Assembly: GCA_024275315.1 (NCBI GenBank)
Contig: JAJRZK010000061.1
Coordinates: 1-64,000 of the forward strand
Origin: Nitrospirota bacterium
Lineage (GTDB): Bacteria > Nitrospinota_A > UBA7883
Direction of reading: 5' to 3'
DNA length: 64,000 nucleotides
Shown here one piece after another: positions 24,206 through 34,976 of the stretch (position 1 is its first letter; each line of letters starts with the position of its first letter). The notes under the pieces were generated by a model that saw nothing but the letters and a program-made list of their open reading frames with translations, was not told the DNA's origin and ran no database searches. The translations under genes and the position numbers were made by a program.

Positions 24206-25480
24206 TCACAAATCCCTGGCGACACGCCACAGCCACGCCAGCATTTCGCTGGATGTCCTTTGTTGGTTACGGTTTCTGTCCATACCCAAATTCAGCTCCA
24301 TTGTTTCGACCGCGCCATTGCAGCATAGCCCTATGTAGACAAGCCCCACCGGTTTTTCCTTTGTACCCCCGCCAGGCCCGGCTACGCCGGTGGATGACAG
24401 GCCGATGTCCGCTCCGGAGGTGGCGCAGACCCCCCTGGCCATTTGCGCCGCCGTCTGGGCAGAGACAGCGCCATATCTGTCCAGTGTGGATTGTTTTACT
24501 TTCAGCCGCTTGACCTTGGCCTGGTTGGAGTACGCCACGACACCTTCCAGAAAATATCCGCTGGCCCCGGAGACGGATGTGATTCTCGACGCAAACAACC
24601 CTCCGCTGCAACTCTCCGCCGACGCCAGCTTCATCCCCCTGGAAACGAGGATCTCTCCCGTAACCTCTTCGAGGGTCTGCTCGTCACGGCCAAACACATA
24701 TTGTCCCACAACCCGGTCGAGCTTCCTCGCAACAGATCTGACCGCCCTTCTGGCCGCCGCCGATGTCTCACCTGTCGCCGAAAGGCGGATATCCACCTGG
24801 CCGAAATATGGGAGGTAGGCAAGCTCGACGTTATCATCCACCACCCCCGACTCTTCCACGAGAGTGTATAACGCAGACTCGCCTATGCCAACGGTACGCA
24901 GGGTCGTCCGCGCCATAAACCCGGTGGACACGCGCTTTTTCAGACGTGGGATCACCTCGGTTTTCATAAGCTTTTTCATCTCGAACGGCACACCCGGAAG
25001 AGCGAAAAGCGACGCTTTTCCTGCCTCTTTGTAAAGACACGGAGCTGTGCCATACCTGTTGCGGATGACGTCGAAACCTTCCGGAACGTCAGCCTGTTCC
25101 TCGTTCACGGGCGCCATGGGGCGGTCGATCCCCCTGAAAAACCGCCTGACACCGGCCAGCGCTCCGCCATCCCTGACAAGCCTTGTTTTAAACGCTTTTA
25201 CCAGCGCCGCCTTGGTGACGTCGTCATGGGTGGGCCCCAGCCCTCCGGTGATCAATATTATGTCGTGGGTTTTGACGGCGGATCTTATTTCCCTGGCCAG
25301 AACCGCCACATCATCACGCAGGGTCAACACCCGTTCCGGTGTCAGCCCCAGCGGTTCCAGGGCTTTTGCCATCCACGCCGCGTTGGTGTTTATAGTGTGG
25401 CCCGATGTAAGCTCTGCCCCAACGGTGATGATTATTGTTTTCACGGCGTCAACCGTATCGCTGATCTTCGGGTTTTTCAT
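24206..25480 (-). CDS. cinA: CinA family nicotinamide-nucleotide amidohydrolase
   Basis: About 424 residues from the ATG at 25480; a TTG at 25501 or an internal GTG just before KTIIITVGAE are alternatives, and none has a clear ribosome site. An N-terminal MoaB/MogA-like domain (ITVGAELTSGHTINTNAAW, ILITGGLGPTHDDVTK) is followed by the C-terminal CinA amidohydrolase domain (SAESCSGGLFASRIT, VAYSNQAKVK, SSTGVAGPGGGTKEKPVG). The family recycles NMN and, in transformable bacteria, is competence-induced. Confidence 0.93.
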   Translation of the reverse strand: MKNPKISDTVDAVKTIIITVGAELTSGHTINTNAAWMAKALEPLGLTPERVLTLRDDVAVLAREIRSAVKTHDIILITGGLGPTHDDVTKAALVKAFKTRLVRDGGALAGVRRFFRGIDRPMAPVNEEQADVPEGFDVIRNRYGTAPCLYKEAGKASLFALPGVPFEMKKLMKTEVIPRLKKRVSTGFMARTTLRTVGIGESALYTLVEESGVVDDNVELAYLPYFGQVDIRLSATGETSAAARRAVRSVARKLDRVVGQYVFGRDEQTLEEVTGEILVSRGMKLASAESCSGGLFASRITSVSGASGYFLEGVVAYSNQAKVKRLKVKQSTLDRYGAVSAQTAAQMARGVCATSGADIGLSSTGVAGPGGGTKEKPVGLVYIGLCCNGAVETMELNLGMDRNRNQQRTSSEMLAWLWRVARDL

Positions 25481-25554
25481 GACTGCATGCAGGCGCGACA
25501 ATCAGCGGTCGGCCTGAGCCAGGCGACAACAGCGACATCAATAAACTTGCTATA

Positions 25555-25863
25555 TCAGGTGAATGGTATCATTAACAGTTGAAAAGCTTCTTCGGGGTCG
25601 AGCTCTGATCCTGTCTCAAACCTGGTCACAGAATAACCGGCCCGTTTGGACTTTTCTATCAACCCCGCCCTTTGCAGGTCGCCAACCTGTGAAGCGTCGC
25701 CGATCAGGTGGACGATAACTTTCGCATACGCCTCTTTTGGGGCCAGTTTGTCGAACATGTTATCCATCGTCGCCGCTCCCAAATCTATCCTGCCCCGGGA
25801 TGATGACCATGCGCGGACATCGCCGGTTTCAAGAAACACCTTCACATAAACCAGCTCAGCCAT
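25555..25863 (-). CDS. Small protein of unknown function
   Basis: 102 residues, soluble, mixed charge, starting MAELVYVKVFLETGDVRAW. No family is recognised. It lies about 75 bp upstream of cinA on the same strand, and its start is divergent from cdd, from which it is separated by only about 50 bp. The codon pattern and the acidic-aliphatic composition look like those of its neighbours, so I take it as real. Confidence 0.6.
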   Translation of the reverse strand: MAELVYVKVFLETGDVRAWSSSRGRIDLGAATMDNMFDKLAPKEAYAKVIVHLIGDASQVGDLQRAGLIEKSKRAGYSVTRFETGSELDPEEAFQLLMIPFT

Positions 25864-25911
25864 AGTCGCATTGTATCCGAACGGGCAAAATAATTGTGTA
25901 TAATCCTGACC

Positions 25912-26328
25912 ATGCGAAACTCAGCCGATATCCCGGACCGGGAACTGGTAAACCTCGCCATCGAGGCGATGGCGAACTCATATTCACCATACTCGAAATT
26001 TCGCGTTGGCGCGGCTCTTGTCACAGGCTCCGGCAGGGCCTATTCCGGAACGAACGTGGAAAACGCGTCGTACGGGCTTACGGTCTGCGCGGAGAGGGTG
26101 GCGTTGTTCAAGGCTGTTTCCGAAGGAGAGCGGGAGATAACCAGGCTGGCCGTCGTCTCCTCGTCCGAAGAGCCGGTTTTCCCCTGCGGCGCCTGCAGGC
26201 AGGTGTTAAACGAGTTCTCCACCAAGCTCACCGTCGTTATCACCAGTGGCGGCGGGGCGCTGGAAAGGCACACTCTGGACAAATTGCTGCCTCACGCCTT
26301 CGGCGGGAAATCGTTACCAACAAAGTAG
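25912..26328 (+). CDS. cdd: Cytidine deaminase
   Basis: 138 residues from the ATG at 25912. The zinc and proton-transfer site is C59-A-E61 (VCAERVALF) and PCGACRQ (C92, C95); YSPYSKFRVGAAL and GTNVENASYGLT bind the nucleoside. It deaminates cytidine and deoxycytidine for pyrimidine salvage. A TATAAT lies at 25899-25904, so transcription should start within a base or two of the ATG and the mRNA may be leaderless; there is no ribosome site. It converges on the histidine kinase gene, 11 bp away. Confidence 0.95.
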   Translation: MRNSADIPDRELVNLAIEAMANSYSPYSKFRVGAALVTGSGRAYSGTNVENASYGLTVCAERVALFKAVSEGEREITRLAVVSSSEEPVFPCGACRQVLNEFSTKLTVVITSGGGALERHTLDKLLPHAFGGKSLPTK

Positions 26329-26339
26329 AATCGGAGATT

Positions 26340-28808
26340 TCAGACTATATATTTCCGGACTCTCGGAACAAAGTCCTCTTTTTTCACCGGTTTTGCGACA
26401 TAATCATCAGCCCCGAGCCGCAAAGCTTTCTCGATTATTTCAGTTTTTTCATCGGACATTATAATTATGACCGGTATATCGGCGATTTCCCTTTCCCGCT
26501 TCAATTGGTTCAGCAACTCAAGCCCGTCATAAGCGGGCAGATTAAGGCCGGTTATTATAAGGTGGGGTCGGGATTTTTTTGCGGTTTCCAGAGCGGTTTT
26601 CGCTGAATCCTCGTGAATTACATCAATATCTATTTCCGCCATCAGCTCATCGACAACAAACCTCGTCTCCTTGTCATCATCTATCATCAGCACAACAGGG
26701 TTTTTGTGCGGCAGACGAATGTAAAACACGGTCCCCCCGCCCTCGACCGACTCAAACGTAAGCTCACCATCATGAGCCTCTATTATCTCCCTGCACAGGG
26801 GCAGGCCGAGACCGGTCCCTCTTTCGCCGGCCGTTCCGATCCTTGTTGTCCTTACTTCATGACGAAACACGTCATCCGCCACATCTTCGCTAATCCCGGA
26901 GCCCGTGTCTTTTACCCCTATCACGCAGGTTTTCCCCGATTCAGCGAAAACGCTGACACTGCCTCCTATGGATGTAAATTTAATTGAATTATGTACGAGA
27001 TTTTGCAATACTTCGCCAAAAAGATTCGGGTCGGCGTAAATCCGATACCCGTCCGGAACGTTGTTTGTCAGCTCTATCCCCTTGCTTCTGGCAAGATGTC
27101 CGAAGTTGGCTGTAACGGCAAACGCCTCCTTGCCCCCGTTGATAAATTTCCTGTTTATCTTTATCTTGCCGGAATGAAACCTGTTGATTCGCAGGACATC
27201 GTCGATCAAATCCACTGTACGCTCCGAGGTTTCCAGCATCGCCTCGAAGCGTTGGGTGTAGGAATCCGGCAGGACGGTCTTCTTATCGGACATCATCAAT
27301 TTTATAAACCCCATAATCAACGTAAATGGAGCCTTGAGATCGTGAGCTATCAATGATAAATATTTGTCTTTTTCCCGTGTAGCTTTTTCCGCCTTGCCCT
27401 TTGCGTCAAACAGAGCCGATTCGATTTTTTTGCGCTCGGTAATATCCTGAACCACGCCTATCATGGTCCGCAATTCCCCGTTCGGCTCCTGCCTGACCTC
27501 ACCCCGGAAACTGAGAAATCGCTCCGACCTGTCTGGTCTTATGATCCGAAAATCAATTTCATCAAAACCGTTTCCCCGCATGGCGTTGGCGGTTACCATG
27601 TTGACTATTTCCCTGTCTTCCGGGTGAACCATGCCGATAAATTCCTGGTAGGTTGGGGTGAAAGTGGCGGGATCAACGCCGAAAATCCTGCACATTTCAT
27701 TTGACCAAGTGGCCTTTTTCGCGTTGATATTCCAATAAAAACTACCCGTATGACCCACGCTTTGGGCTTTGTCCAGGTCTTCCCTGCTTTTTCTCAGCTC
27801 ATTTTCCGCTTTTTTTCTTTCCGTTATGTCATTTACCGCCACAACCCGGACAGGGCGTCCATCATAACTTCCACGGACGCCTCGTATTTCAAGGTCAATT
27901 ACCGACCCGTCCTTCCTGATTCCTTTCAGTTCATATCGCTTGTCATACCCTGCGGCGATTTTATCTCTTGCCATATCCCGATGGTCAGGGGCGGTCAAGT
28001 CCAGCACGGTTTTACCGATTATTTCGTCCGGCTCATACCCGAACATGCTGGCGAACAAAGCATTGCATTGAATTATTTTACCCTTGTCATGGATCACCAC
28101 ACCCTCGAACGCGGCCTCCGAAAGGCTTCGAAGCCTGTTTTCACTCTCCAGCAGGGCCAGCACACTCTTTTTCCTCGCTTTTTCCCAAAACAGGTATGTG
28201 CTTAAATATATGAGAATAATAAGAAATATCAGCCCCAGGATTGAATAGAATATCTTTTCCCTTTGGACCAGGCTTTCGATCCGCAAACGTTCCACCATGG
28301 TAATGGCCGCGGCGCCCTCGATAATGGCCTTGCGAAACACCATGTCAAACCGCTGGTCCAGCTCGGAGCCGGCGGCCCCCTTCGCCATGTCGCTCTGTCG
28401 CTCAGCGGCCAGTTTTTTCAGGATGTTTATGTCTGCAATTAAACGCTTTAACGCCTTTTCCAACTTTCCGTTTAGTGGTGTCTGCATGTAAACATTGTTA
28501 TCATCGGCTATGGCGTGGGTGGCGGCCGATTTGGCTTTGTCGAAATTCTTCCCCACTTCATCGGGATCTATTGATGTGTCTCCAGCGAGAATCTCCTCAA
28601 ACCACAAGTGGCCGGCGAAAAGTTGCGTAATGGCCAGGTTTATATCTTCGGTCAGCGGATGGGTGCTGTTGACATGTTTCATCCAGGACCATTGATTGTA
28701 ATATGACAGCCCAATAACAAACATGAAAATCACCATCATGCTTGCCATGGGAAACAGCAGAGCTCCATAGGATAGGACGGCCTTATCTATCGGGCGTTTT
28801 CCCGGCAT
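26340..28808 (-). CDS. Hybrid sensor histidine kinase with degenerate receiver
   Basis: 822 residues: TM1 about 13-35, a periplasmic helical sensor 36-184, TM2 about 185-208, PAS1 about 222-332, PAS2 about 345-460, HisKA with H489 (SLIAHDLKAPFTLIMGF), HATPase with the N box around 601-608, DTGSGI (634-639) and GTGLGLPL (664-671), then a receiver domain at 704-822. In the receiver the acidic pocket (D710-D712), S785 and K806-P807 are present, but the phospho-acceptor Asp is Gly: IITGLNLPAYDG, G754 in codon GGC. The receiver cannot be phosphorylated in the usual way. No response regulator gene is adjacent. The four-helix periplasmic part resembles other 4HB sensors; no ligand is visible. Confidence 0.93.
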   Translation of the reverse strand: MPGKRPIDKAVLSYGALLFPMASMMVIFMFVIGLSYYNQWSWMKHVNSTHPLTEDINLAITQLFAGHLWFEEILAGDTSIDPDEVGKNFDKAKSAATHAIADDNNVYMQTPLNGKLEKALKRLIADINILKKLAAERQSDMAKGAAGSELDQRFDMVFRKAIIEGAAAITMVERLRIESLVQREKIFYSILGLIFLIILIYLSTYLFWEKARKKSVLALLESENRLRSLSEAAFEGVVIHDKGKIIQCNALFASMFGYEPDEIIGKTVLDLTAPDHRDMARDKIAAGYDKRYELKGIRKDGSVIDLEIRGVRGSYDGRPVRVVAVNDITERKKAENELRKSREDLDKAQSVGHTGSFYWNINAKKATWSNEMCRIFGVDPATFTPTYQEFIGMVHPEDREIVNMVTANAMRGNGFDEIDFRIIRPDRSERFLSFRGEVRQEPNGELRTMIGVVQDITERKKIESALFDAKGKAEKATREKDKYLSLIAHDLKAPFTLIMGFIKLMMSDKKTVLPDSYTQRFEAMLETSERTVDLIDDVLRINRFHSGKIKINRKFINGGKEAFAVTANFGHLARSKGIELTNNVPDGYRIYADPNLFGEVLQNLVHNSIKFTSIGGSVSVFAESGKTCVIGVKDTGSGISEDVADDVFRHEVRTTRIGTAGERGTGLGLPLCREIIEAHDGELTFESVEGGGTVFYIRLPHKNPVVLMIDDDKETRFVVDELMAEIDIDVIHEDSAKTALETAKKSRPHLIITGLNLPAYDGLELLNQLKREREIADIPVIIIMSDEKTEIIEKALRLGADDYVAKPVKKEDFVPRVRKYIV

Positions 28809-29024
28809 ACTACCAGTGTCCAGGCTGATTACTTTGAAATTATTGCCTTTATTTTAACATATATTCCACCAAAATTCAGTTATGTATTACGTAGACAAAC
28901 GGCTATATTTTGTTTCAAAAACACGGCAAACCTTTCGTTAATCGTGATATTATGACTATTTAGCTGTCCGCGAGATCACATCAGGTGATAGCGAAATACA
29001 AGTGTTCGCAAGTTCGCTGACGTC

Positions 29025-29107
29025 GCGAGAGTGGCGGAACTGGCAGACGCGCTGGATTTAGGATCCAGTGGGCAACCGTGGGGGTTCGAATCCCCCCTTT
29101 CGCACCA
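29025..29107 (+). tRNA. tRNA-Leu, anticodon UAG
   Basis: A 7-bp acceptor stem (GCGAGAG with CTTTCGC, one G-U), anticodon stem CTGGA/TCCAG around loop TTTAGGA (TAG), a long variable arm as in type II tRNAs, the T arm GGGGTTCGAATCCCC, and an encoded CCA at 29105-29107. It reads CUA. No strong terminator separates it from tig, 69 bp downstream. Confidence 0.97.
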
Positions 29108-29175
29108 TGCCGGATATACCGCGCCCGACAAAAGTTTTATGGGCGGAAGATTAACAAATAGAGGATGATTACGAG

Positions 29176-30486
29176 TTGAAGATAGAACTTGAGGAAATAG
29201 AGTCATGCGTGAAAAAAATCTCGGTTGAAGTGCCGCTGGAGCGTGTTAACGAAGAGAAGGCGGCTGTTTTCGCCCAGTTGGCCAAGGATGTCTCCGTACC
29301 AGGGTTTCGCAAAGGCCGGGTACCGCATAAAATACTTGAAAAAAGATATTCCAAATCCGTTTTGGGCGACGCGGCCCAGCGCCTCATCCAGACCGCGTAC
29401 CAGGAAGCTATTGAAACCAACAAACTCCAGCCGATCGGCGACCCGATGGTCGATGACATCCGGATAGAGGAAAACGAGCCTCTCTCTTTTACCGCGACAA
29501 TAGAAGTCCACCCGGAATTCGAGCTCGCCGATTTCGCCGGCCACAAGATGAAACGGAAAATCTCCAGGGTCTCCGACGCACAAATCGACAAAATCCTCGC
29601 CGCCCAGAGGGAGCGGAACGCCCGGTTCGAGCCGGTGGAGGATCGGGCCGTGCAGGAGGGGGACTTCCCGCTCATCGACTATTCCGCCACAAAAGACGGC
29701 CAGCCCCTGGAAATGTTCCATGGCAAGAACAAGCAGGTGCACATATCCAAAGATGATATGCTCGGGGAGGTGTATACCCAGATCATCGGAATGCGCAAAG
29801 GGGAGGAAAAAACGTTCGAGGACACCTTGCCCAAAGAGTTTCCGGACCCGGAGCTTGCCGAGGCCAGGCTGGTGTTCACCATCCGGGTCAACGAGATAAA
29901 AAGCAAGGTATTGCCGGAGCTGGACGATGATTTCGCCAGGGAAATCTCCAGTTTCGACACAATGGATGAGTACAGGGCCGACCTGAAAGCCAACCTGGAA
30001 AAACGTAACGACTCCACCGCAAGTAACAACCTTCGTGACGATGTGATGGATTACCTTATAGAGCTGAACCGGTTCGACCTGCCACCGCGCATGGTGGAGC
30101 GCCACACCGCGTCCATCGCCGATCGCACCGAAAAGCGATTCGCCCAACAGGGGATCGACTTCGCCTCTTCCGGACTTGACCACGAAAAGTTCCGGGACAA
30201 GTACAAGGAAAACGCCATCAAGGAAATCAAGGAGCAGTTTATCCTCGCCGCCATCGCAGAGCAGGAGCAGATCAAAGTGGAGGAGGAGGATATGGAAAAG
30301 GAAATTGCGAACATAGCGAAGCTGATGGGCCAATCTCCCGAATCGACCCGGGAGCAGATCGTCAGATCCAGCGGGAGCCAGGGTCTTTACCAGAAAGTGT
30401 TCATGGACAAGGTTTATAACGCCATTTTGGCTAAAATGATAATTGAAGATAAATATGTTGAGGAAAATAATGACAAACAGACGTAA
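29176..30486 (+). CDS. tig: Trigger factor, ribosome-associated chaperone and prolyl isomerase
   Basis: 436 residues, full length, from a TTG start with GAGGATG upstream. The ribosome-docking loop is [14 protein letters not shown]; the FKBP-like domain spans about 150-245 ([14 protein letters not shown]), and the helical C-terminal arms follow. It binds nascent chains at the exit tunnel. It is the first protein gene of the tig-clpP-clpX-lon block; its last 17 bases overlap clpP. Confidence 0.96.
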   Translation: MKIELEEIESCVKKISVEVPLERVNEEKAAVFAQLAKDVSVPGFRKGRVPHKILEKRYSKSVLGDAAQRLIQTAYQEAIETNKLQPIGDPMVDDIRIEENEPLSFTATIEVHPEFELADFAGHKMKRKISRVSDAQIDKILAAQRERNARFEPVEDRAVQEGDFPLIDYSATKDGQPLEMFHGKNKQVHISKDDMLGEVYTQIIGMRKGEEKTFEDTLPKEFPDPELAEARLVFTIRVNEIKSKVLPELDDDFAREISSFDTMDEYRADLKANLEKRNDSTASNNLRDDVMDYLIELNRFDLPPRMVERHTASIADRTEKRFAQQGIDFASSGLDHEKFRDKYKENAIKEIKEQFILAAIAEQEQIKVEEEDMEKEIANIAKLMGQSPESTREQIVRSSGSQGLYQKVFMDKVYNAILAKMIIEDKYVEENNDKQT

Positions 30487-31180
30487 ACCGCAATTGGACC
30501 CCTATTCGTTGCGATCCAGCTTTGACACCTATAACGAAACATCGCAGATGCTTGTCCCGATAGTAGTGGAGCAGACCAACAGGGGCGAGAGGTCTTATGA
30601 TATATACAGCAGGCTTTTAAAGGACAGGATAGTATTCCTGGGCACCCCGATCGACGATCACATCGCCAATCTTATCATCGCGCAACTTATTTTTCTTGAA
30701 GCCGACGACCCCGGCCAGGACATTTTTCTCTACATCAACAGCCCTGGAGGAATAGTCACCTCCGGCATGGCGATATACGACACTATGCAGTATATAAAAC
30801 CCGATATCCAGACCATATGCATTGGCCAGGCGGCCTCCATGGGCGCTGTGCTACTTGCGGCGGGAGCCAAGGGAAAGCGGCATACCCTGCCAAACACCAG
30901 GATCATGATCCACCAGCCATCCGGCGGGTTCCAGGGGCAGGCGGCGGATATCGAAATCCAGTCTCGTGAAATACGCAAACTGCGTGACCGGCTCGACGCC
31001 ATACTGGCCAAGCATACAGGCCAAACCCAGGAAAAAATCTCCACGGACTCCGATCGCGACTTTTTTATGTCCGGGGAGGACGCAAAGGAATATGGGCTTG
31101 TGGACGCCGTCATTGTGTCGCGGCCCGAAACAGCCAAAAGTAAGTTGAGCGACTCTGCGCAAAACGAAGATAAATCCTAA
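30470..31180 (+). CDS. clpP: ATP-dependent Clp protease proteolytic subunit
   Basis: 236 residues from the ATG at 30470, which has GAGGAAA upstream; two earlier ATGs lie inside tig and lack this. Catalytic Ser in [11 protein letters not shown], His in [11 protein letters not shown], Asp in [10 protein letters not shown]. The N-terminus has about 27 extra residues (rich in R, K, S, Y) before [17 protein letters not shown], probably a propeptide removed on assembly. It forms tetradecamers degrading substrates passed on by ClpX, encoded 27 bp downstream. Confidence 0.97.
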   Translation: MTNRRKPQLDPYSLRSSFDTYNETSQMLVPIVVEQTNRGERSYDIYSRLLKDRIVFLGTPIDDHIANLIIAQLIFLEADDPGQDIFLYINSPGGIVTSGMAIYDTMQYIKPDIQTICIGQAASMGAVLLAAGAKGKRHTLPNTRIMIHQPSGGFQGQAADIEIQSREIRKLRDRLDAILAKHTGQTQEKISTDSDRDFFMSGEDAKEYGLVDAVIVSRPETAKSKLSDSAQNEDKS

Positions 31181-31207
31181 AACTGCTAAACTGGTTGGGA
31201 GCTTGTT

Positions 31208-32461
31208 ATGTCGAAGAAGAGGAGAAAAGAAAGCGCCCTGAGGTGTTCTTTCTGCGGCAAAAGCCAGGAGGAGGTCAAGAAACTGATCGCCGGGCCGACT
31301 GTTTACATATGCGATGAGTGCATTGACTTGTGCAATGAAATCATCATTGAAGAAGGGAACCAGGAGAAAGGCGCCTCTTCGACCAAGCTACCCAAGCCGC
31401 ACGAGATTTTCAAGGCTCTCAACGATTACGTAATCGGACAGGACCAGGCCAAAAAGGTGCTCTCCGTGGCTGTGTACAACCATTACAAACGGATCGACGC
31501 CAACCTGAGCCCCGACGACGTTGAGCTTCAAAAGAGCAACGTACTGCTCATAGGGCCGACCGGGGCCGGCAAAACCCTCCTCGCCCAGACGCTGGCCAAG
31601 GTGCTCCAGGTGCCGTTTACCATAGTAGACGCCACGACGCTGACCGAGGCGGGGTATGTAGGGGAGGATGTGGAGAATATTATACTGCGGTTGTGCCAGG
31701 CGGCCGATTATGACATCGAAAAGACAGAGCGGGGAATCATATACATAGACGAGATCGACAAAATATCCCGCAAAAGCGAAAATATGTCCATCACCCGCGA
31801 CGTGTCGGGGGAGGGTGTGCAACAGGCTCTGCTGAAAATCATAGAGGGCACCATAGCCTCTGTTCCGCCCCAGGGCGGGCGCAAACATCCGCACCAGGAG
31901 TTCATGCAGATAGACACATCGAACATCCTGTTCATCTGCGGAGGCGCTTTTGTCGGGCTGGACAAAATAATCGAGCAACGCATCGGGCGCAAGGTCATGG
32001 GGTTTGGAGCCAAGCTCAAGGACAAAAAGGACATCGCCATCGGTGAAGTCCTGCAAAAGGTCCAGCCGGAGGATCAGCTCAAGTTCGGTCTTATCCCGGA
32101 GTTTATCGGCAGACTGCCTGTGGTGGCCACCTTGCACGACCTGGACGAGGGGTCCATGATCAAAATCCTTACGGAACCGAAAAACGCGCTGATCAAGCAG
32201 TTCCAGAAATTTTTCGAGATGGAGAACGTAAAACTCAAATTTACGGACGGGGCTCTTAAGGCCATAGCGGCGGAGGCCGTCCGCAGAAAAACCGGAGCCC
32301 GGGGTCTTCGCTCCATTCTCGAGGAGATCATGCTCAACCCGATGTACGAGTTGCCCGGTTCTGCGACTATTACCGAGTGCATCGTGAACGAAGATGTTAT
32401 CCTGAAACAAGAGCGGCCCTTGATGTTGCACGAAAAGAAAGATGAAAAACAGGCCAGCTAA
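31208..32461 (+). CDS. clpX: ATP-dependent Clp protease ATP-binding subunit
   Basis: 417 residues. An N-terminal C4 zinc-binding domain (CSFCGKS and CDECIDLC), Walker [13 protein letters not shown], Walker [10 protein letters not shown], the RKH-type pore loop and IGF-equivalent region and a C-terminal sensor 2 (TGARGLRSI). It unfolds tagged proteins and feeds ClpP. The start follows TTGGGAGCTT. Confidence 0.98.
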   Translation: MSKKRRKESALRCSFCGKSQEEVKKLIAGPTVYICDECIDLCNEIIIEEGNQEKGASSTKLPKPHEIFKALNDYVIGQDQAKKVLSVAVYNHYKRIDANLSPDDVELQKSNVLLIGPTGAGKTLLAQTLAKVLQVPFTIVDATTLTEAGYVGEDVENIILRLCQAADYDIEKTERGIIYIDEIDKISRKSENMSITRDVSGEGVQQALLKIIEGTIASVPPQGGRKHPHQEFMQIDTSNILFICGGAFVGLDKIIEQRIGRKVMGFGAKLKDKKDIAIGEVLQKVQPEDQLKFGLIPEFIGRLPVVATLHDLDEGSMIKILTEPKNALIKQFQKFFEMENVKLKFTDGALKAIAAEAVRRKTGARGLRSILEEIMLNPMYELPGSATITECIVNEDVILKQERPLMLHEKKDEKQAS

Positions 32462-32511
32462 CCGCTGTTTGCGTTCAACACCGGGCCATCAGGTAGCCAC
32501 GAACGCATAAC

Positions 32512-34950
32512 ATGACTGCTGATATTGTGGACAATATAAACCAGGTTGAATCCCTGCCTCTTCTCCCTCTGCGGGACATAGTCGTCTTTCCCGGCATGAC
32601 TGTTCCGCTGTTCGTGGGCAGGCCAAGGTCTGTAAAGGCGCTTAACCATGTCTTTGAGCGCGACAAGAGGATCATGCTCGCGACGCAAAGAGACCCCTCC
32701 GTCAACGAGCCGGAGCCGAACGGCATATACCAGACAGGTTGCATAACTGAAGTTCTCCAGATACTCAGGCTCCCGGACGGGACGATCAAGGCGCTGGTGG
32801 AGGGGCTTGAGAGGGGCAGGATAGACGAGTATCTCGATTCGGAGGAGTTTTTCACCGTCTCGGTTACCAGCATAGCCTCTGTGGGTGAAATCGACACGAA
32901 CGTTATGGCGCTTACCCGTACGGCGCAGTCCCTCTTTGAAAAATATATCAAGCTCAACCCGAACCTGTCGCTGGACAGCGTATCGGCCATCTCCGGGCTG
33001 GAAAACCCCGGGGCCTACGCAGACGCCATGGCGGCCAACGTACTGTCCGGCACAGTCGAAAAGCAGAGACTGCTTGAAACTGTGGACCTTAAGAACCGTC
33101 TCGAAATACTTATCAACAAAGTCCAGGAGGAGCTCGAAGTACTCCAGATAGAAAAGCAGGTTCGACGACGGGTAAAAAAGCAGATGGAAAAGTCCCAGCG
33201 CGATTATTACCTCACAGAGCAGATGAAAGCGATACAAAAAGAGCTGGGACGCTCCGATGGGGAAAAAACGGAATTCGAGGAGCTGGCCGATAAAATACGG
33301 GCCGCTGGCATGCCCAAAGAGGTTGAAAAAAAAGCGCTCAAGGAGTTGAGCAGGCTGGAGCAGATGCAACCTATGTCCGCAGAGGGTACGGTGGTTCGTG
33401 GCTACCTGGATTGGTTGCTGGACGTGCCCTGGAAAAAAAGAACCCGGGACAAGCTGGATATTCCGGAGGCCCGCAGGATTCTCGACGAGGATCATTATGG
33501 GCTGGAAAAAATCAAGGAGCGAATACTGGAGCATCTTTCGGTCAAAAAGCTTGTTAAAAAAATGAAAGGTCCCATATTATGTTTTGTCGGCCCGCCCGGC
33601 GTCGGCAAAACTTCCCTGGGCCGATCCATCGCCCGCGCCACCGGTCGGAAATTTGTCCGGTTTTCTCTTGGCGGCATCCGTGACGAGGCGGAGATCAGGG
33701 GACACAGGCGCACATACATAGGCGCGATGCCAGGAAGGATCATACAGGCGATGAAGAGGGCTGGCGTCAAGAATCCTGTCATCATGCTCGACGAAATCGA
33801 CAAGGTGTCGTCCGACTTTCGCGGAGACCCTTCATCGGCGCTTTTAGAGGCGCTGGATCCGGAGCAGAACACCAGTTTTAACGATCATTACCTGGAAGTC
33901 GATTATGATCTTTCCGAGACCATGTTCATAACCACCGCCAACGTATTGCATACGATTCCACGTCCCCTGCAGGATCGGATGGAAATAATAACCATACCCG
34001 GTTACACCGACGAGGAAAAAGAGCAGATCGCCCGCAGGTTCCTGTTTCCAAAACAGGTGAAAGAACATGGGCTCCCGGATAAATCGCTGATTCTGCATGA
34101 CGCGGCGCTGGCCAGGATCATCCGCAACTACACCCGGGAGTCCGGCGTGCGCAACCTGGACAGGCGTCTTGCCAGCGTGTGCCGTAAAATCGCCCGAAAG
34201 GTGGCGGAAAAAATCGGGACTGACAAGGCGAAAACCTCCAAAACACCAAAGACAACAATCGATGAAACGGCTTTGGTGGAGTTCCTGGGCGAAATCAAAT
34301 ATCGTGACGATATCGCGGAGAGGAAAAACGAGGTGGGGGTCAGCGCCGGCCTCGCCTGGACAGAAACAGGCGGTACCTTGCTGAAGATCGAAACGATCAT
34401 ACTGGAAGGGAAAAACAAATTCATCCTGACAGGCAAGCTGGGCGATGTGATGAAGGAATCCGCTCAGGCGGCCTTGTCGTACATCCGCTCGCGCGCCAGG
34501 GATTTCGGGCTGGTTCAGGGGTTTCACAACAAGATCGATATCCATATCCACATACCGGAGGGGGCGATCCCCAAGGACGGTCCATCCGCAGGAATAACTC
34601 TCGCCACCTCGATGGTCTCCGCCCTGTTGCATATTCCCGTACGGAGAAACATCGCCATGACAGGGGAGATAACCCTTCGGGGAAACGTGTTGCCTGTAGG
34701 CGGCCTGAAAGAAAAGCTTTTAGCCGCCCATCGCGCAGGAATGAGCGTTGCGCTGATTCCGAAAGAAAATGAGCGCGATTTGAGGGAGATTCCTGATAAG
34801 ATAGTAAAAGAGCTGAAGGTGGTCCCTGTCGGACATATGGACGAGGTGTTGAAACTGGCGTTGACCAAAACGCCCTGCAAAAAGAAATCTCCGGCGCGCT
34901 CCTCGAAAAGAGCGGGACCGGTGGACGACAGGCCCAGCGCCCTTCACTAA
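32512..34950 (+). CDS. lon: ATP-dependent protease La (Lon)
   Basis: 812 residues. LON substrate-binding domain ([19 protein letters not shown]), AAA+ domain with Walker [10 protein letters not shown] and IMLDEIDKV, and the protease domain with catalytic Ser in PKDGPSAGI and Lys in [14 protein letters not shown] Lys/Arg-rich tail ([14 protein letters not shown]) extends the C-terminus by about 20 residues. It completes the tig-clpP-clpX-lon proteostasis unit. Confidence 0.98.
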   Translation: MTADIVDNINQVESLPLLPLRDIVVFPGMTVPLFVGRPRSVKALNHVFERDKRIMLATQRDPSVNEPEPNGIYQTGCITEVLQILRLPDGTIKALVEGLERGRIDEYLDSEEFFTVSVTSIASVGEIDTNVMALTRTAQSLFEKYIKLNPNLSLDSVSAISGLENPGAYADAMAANVLSGTVEKQRLLETVDLKNRLEILINKVQEELEVLQIEKQVRRRVKKQMEKSQRDYYLTEQMKAIQKELGRSDGEKTEFEELADKIRAAGMPKEVEKKALKELSRLEQMQPMSAEGTVVRGYLDWLLDVPWKKRTRDKLDIPEARRILDEDHYGLEKIKERILEHLSVKKLVKKMKGPILCFVGPPGVGKTSLGRSIARATGRKFVRFSLGGIRDEAEIRGHRRTYIGAMPGRIIQAMKRAGVKNPVIMLDEIDKVSSDFRGDPSSALLEALDPEQNTSFNDHYLEVDYDLSETMFITTANVLHTIPRPLQDRMEIITIPGYTDEEKEQIARRFLFPKQVKEHGLPDKSLILHDAALARIIRNYTRESGVRNLDRRLASVCRKIARKVAEKIGTDKAKTSKTPKTTIDETALVEFLGEIKYRDDIAERKNEVGVSAGLAWTETGGTLLKIETIILEGKNKFILTGKLGDVMKESAQAALSYIRSRARDFGLVQGFHNKIDIHIHIPEGAIPKDGPSAGITLATSMVSALLHIPVRRNIAMTGEITLRGNVLPVGGLKEKLLAAHRAGMSVALIPKENERDLREIPDKIVKELKVVPVGHMDEVLKLALTKTPCKKKSPARSSKRAGPVDDRPSALH

Positions 34951-34976
34951 CAATTAAAGTGTCAAACGGACGATAG

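Noticed and set aside
28976-29206. Minus-strand frame across the tRNA-Leu
   Set aside because: It is antisense to the tRNA and the tig start; it has no ribosome site and its residues mirror the tRNA arms.
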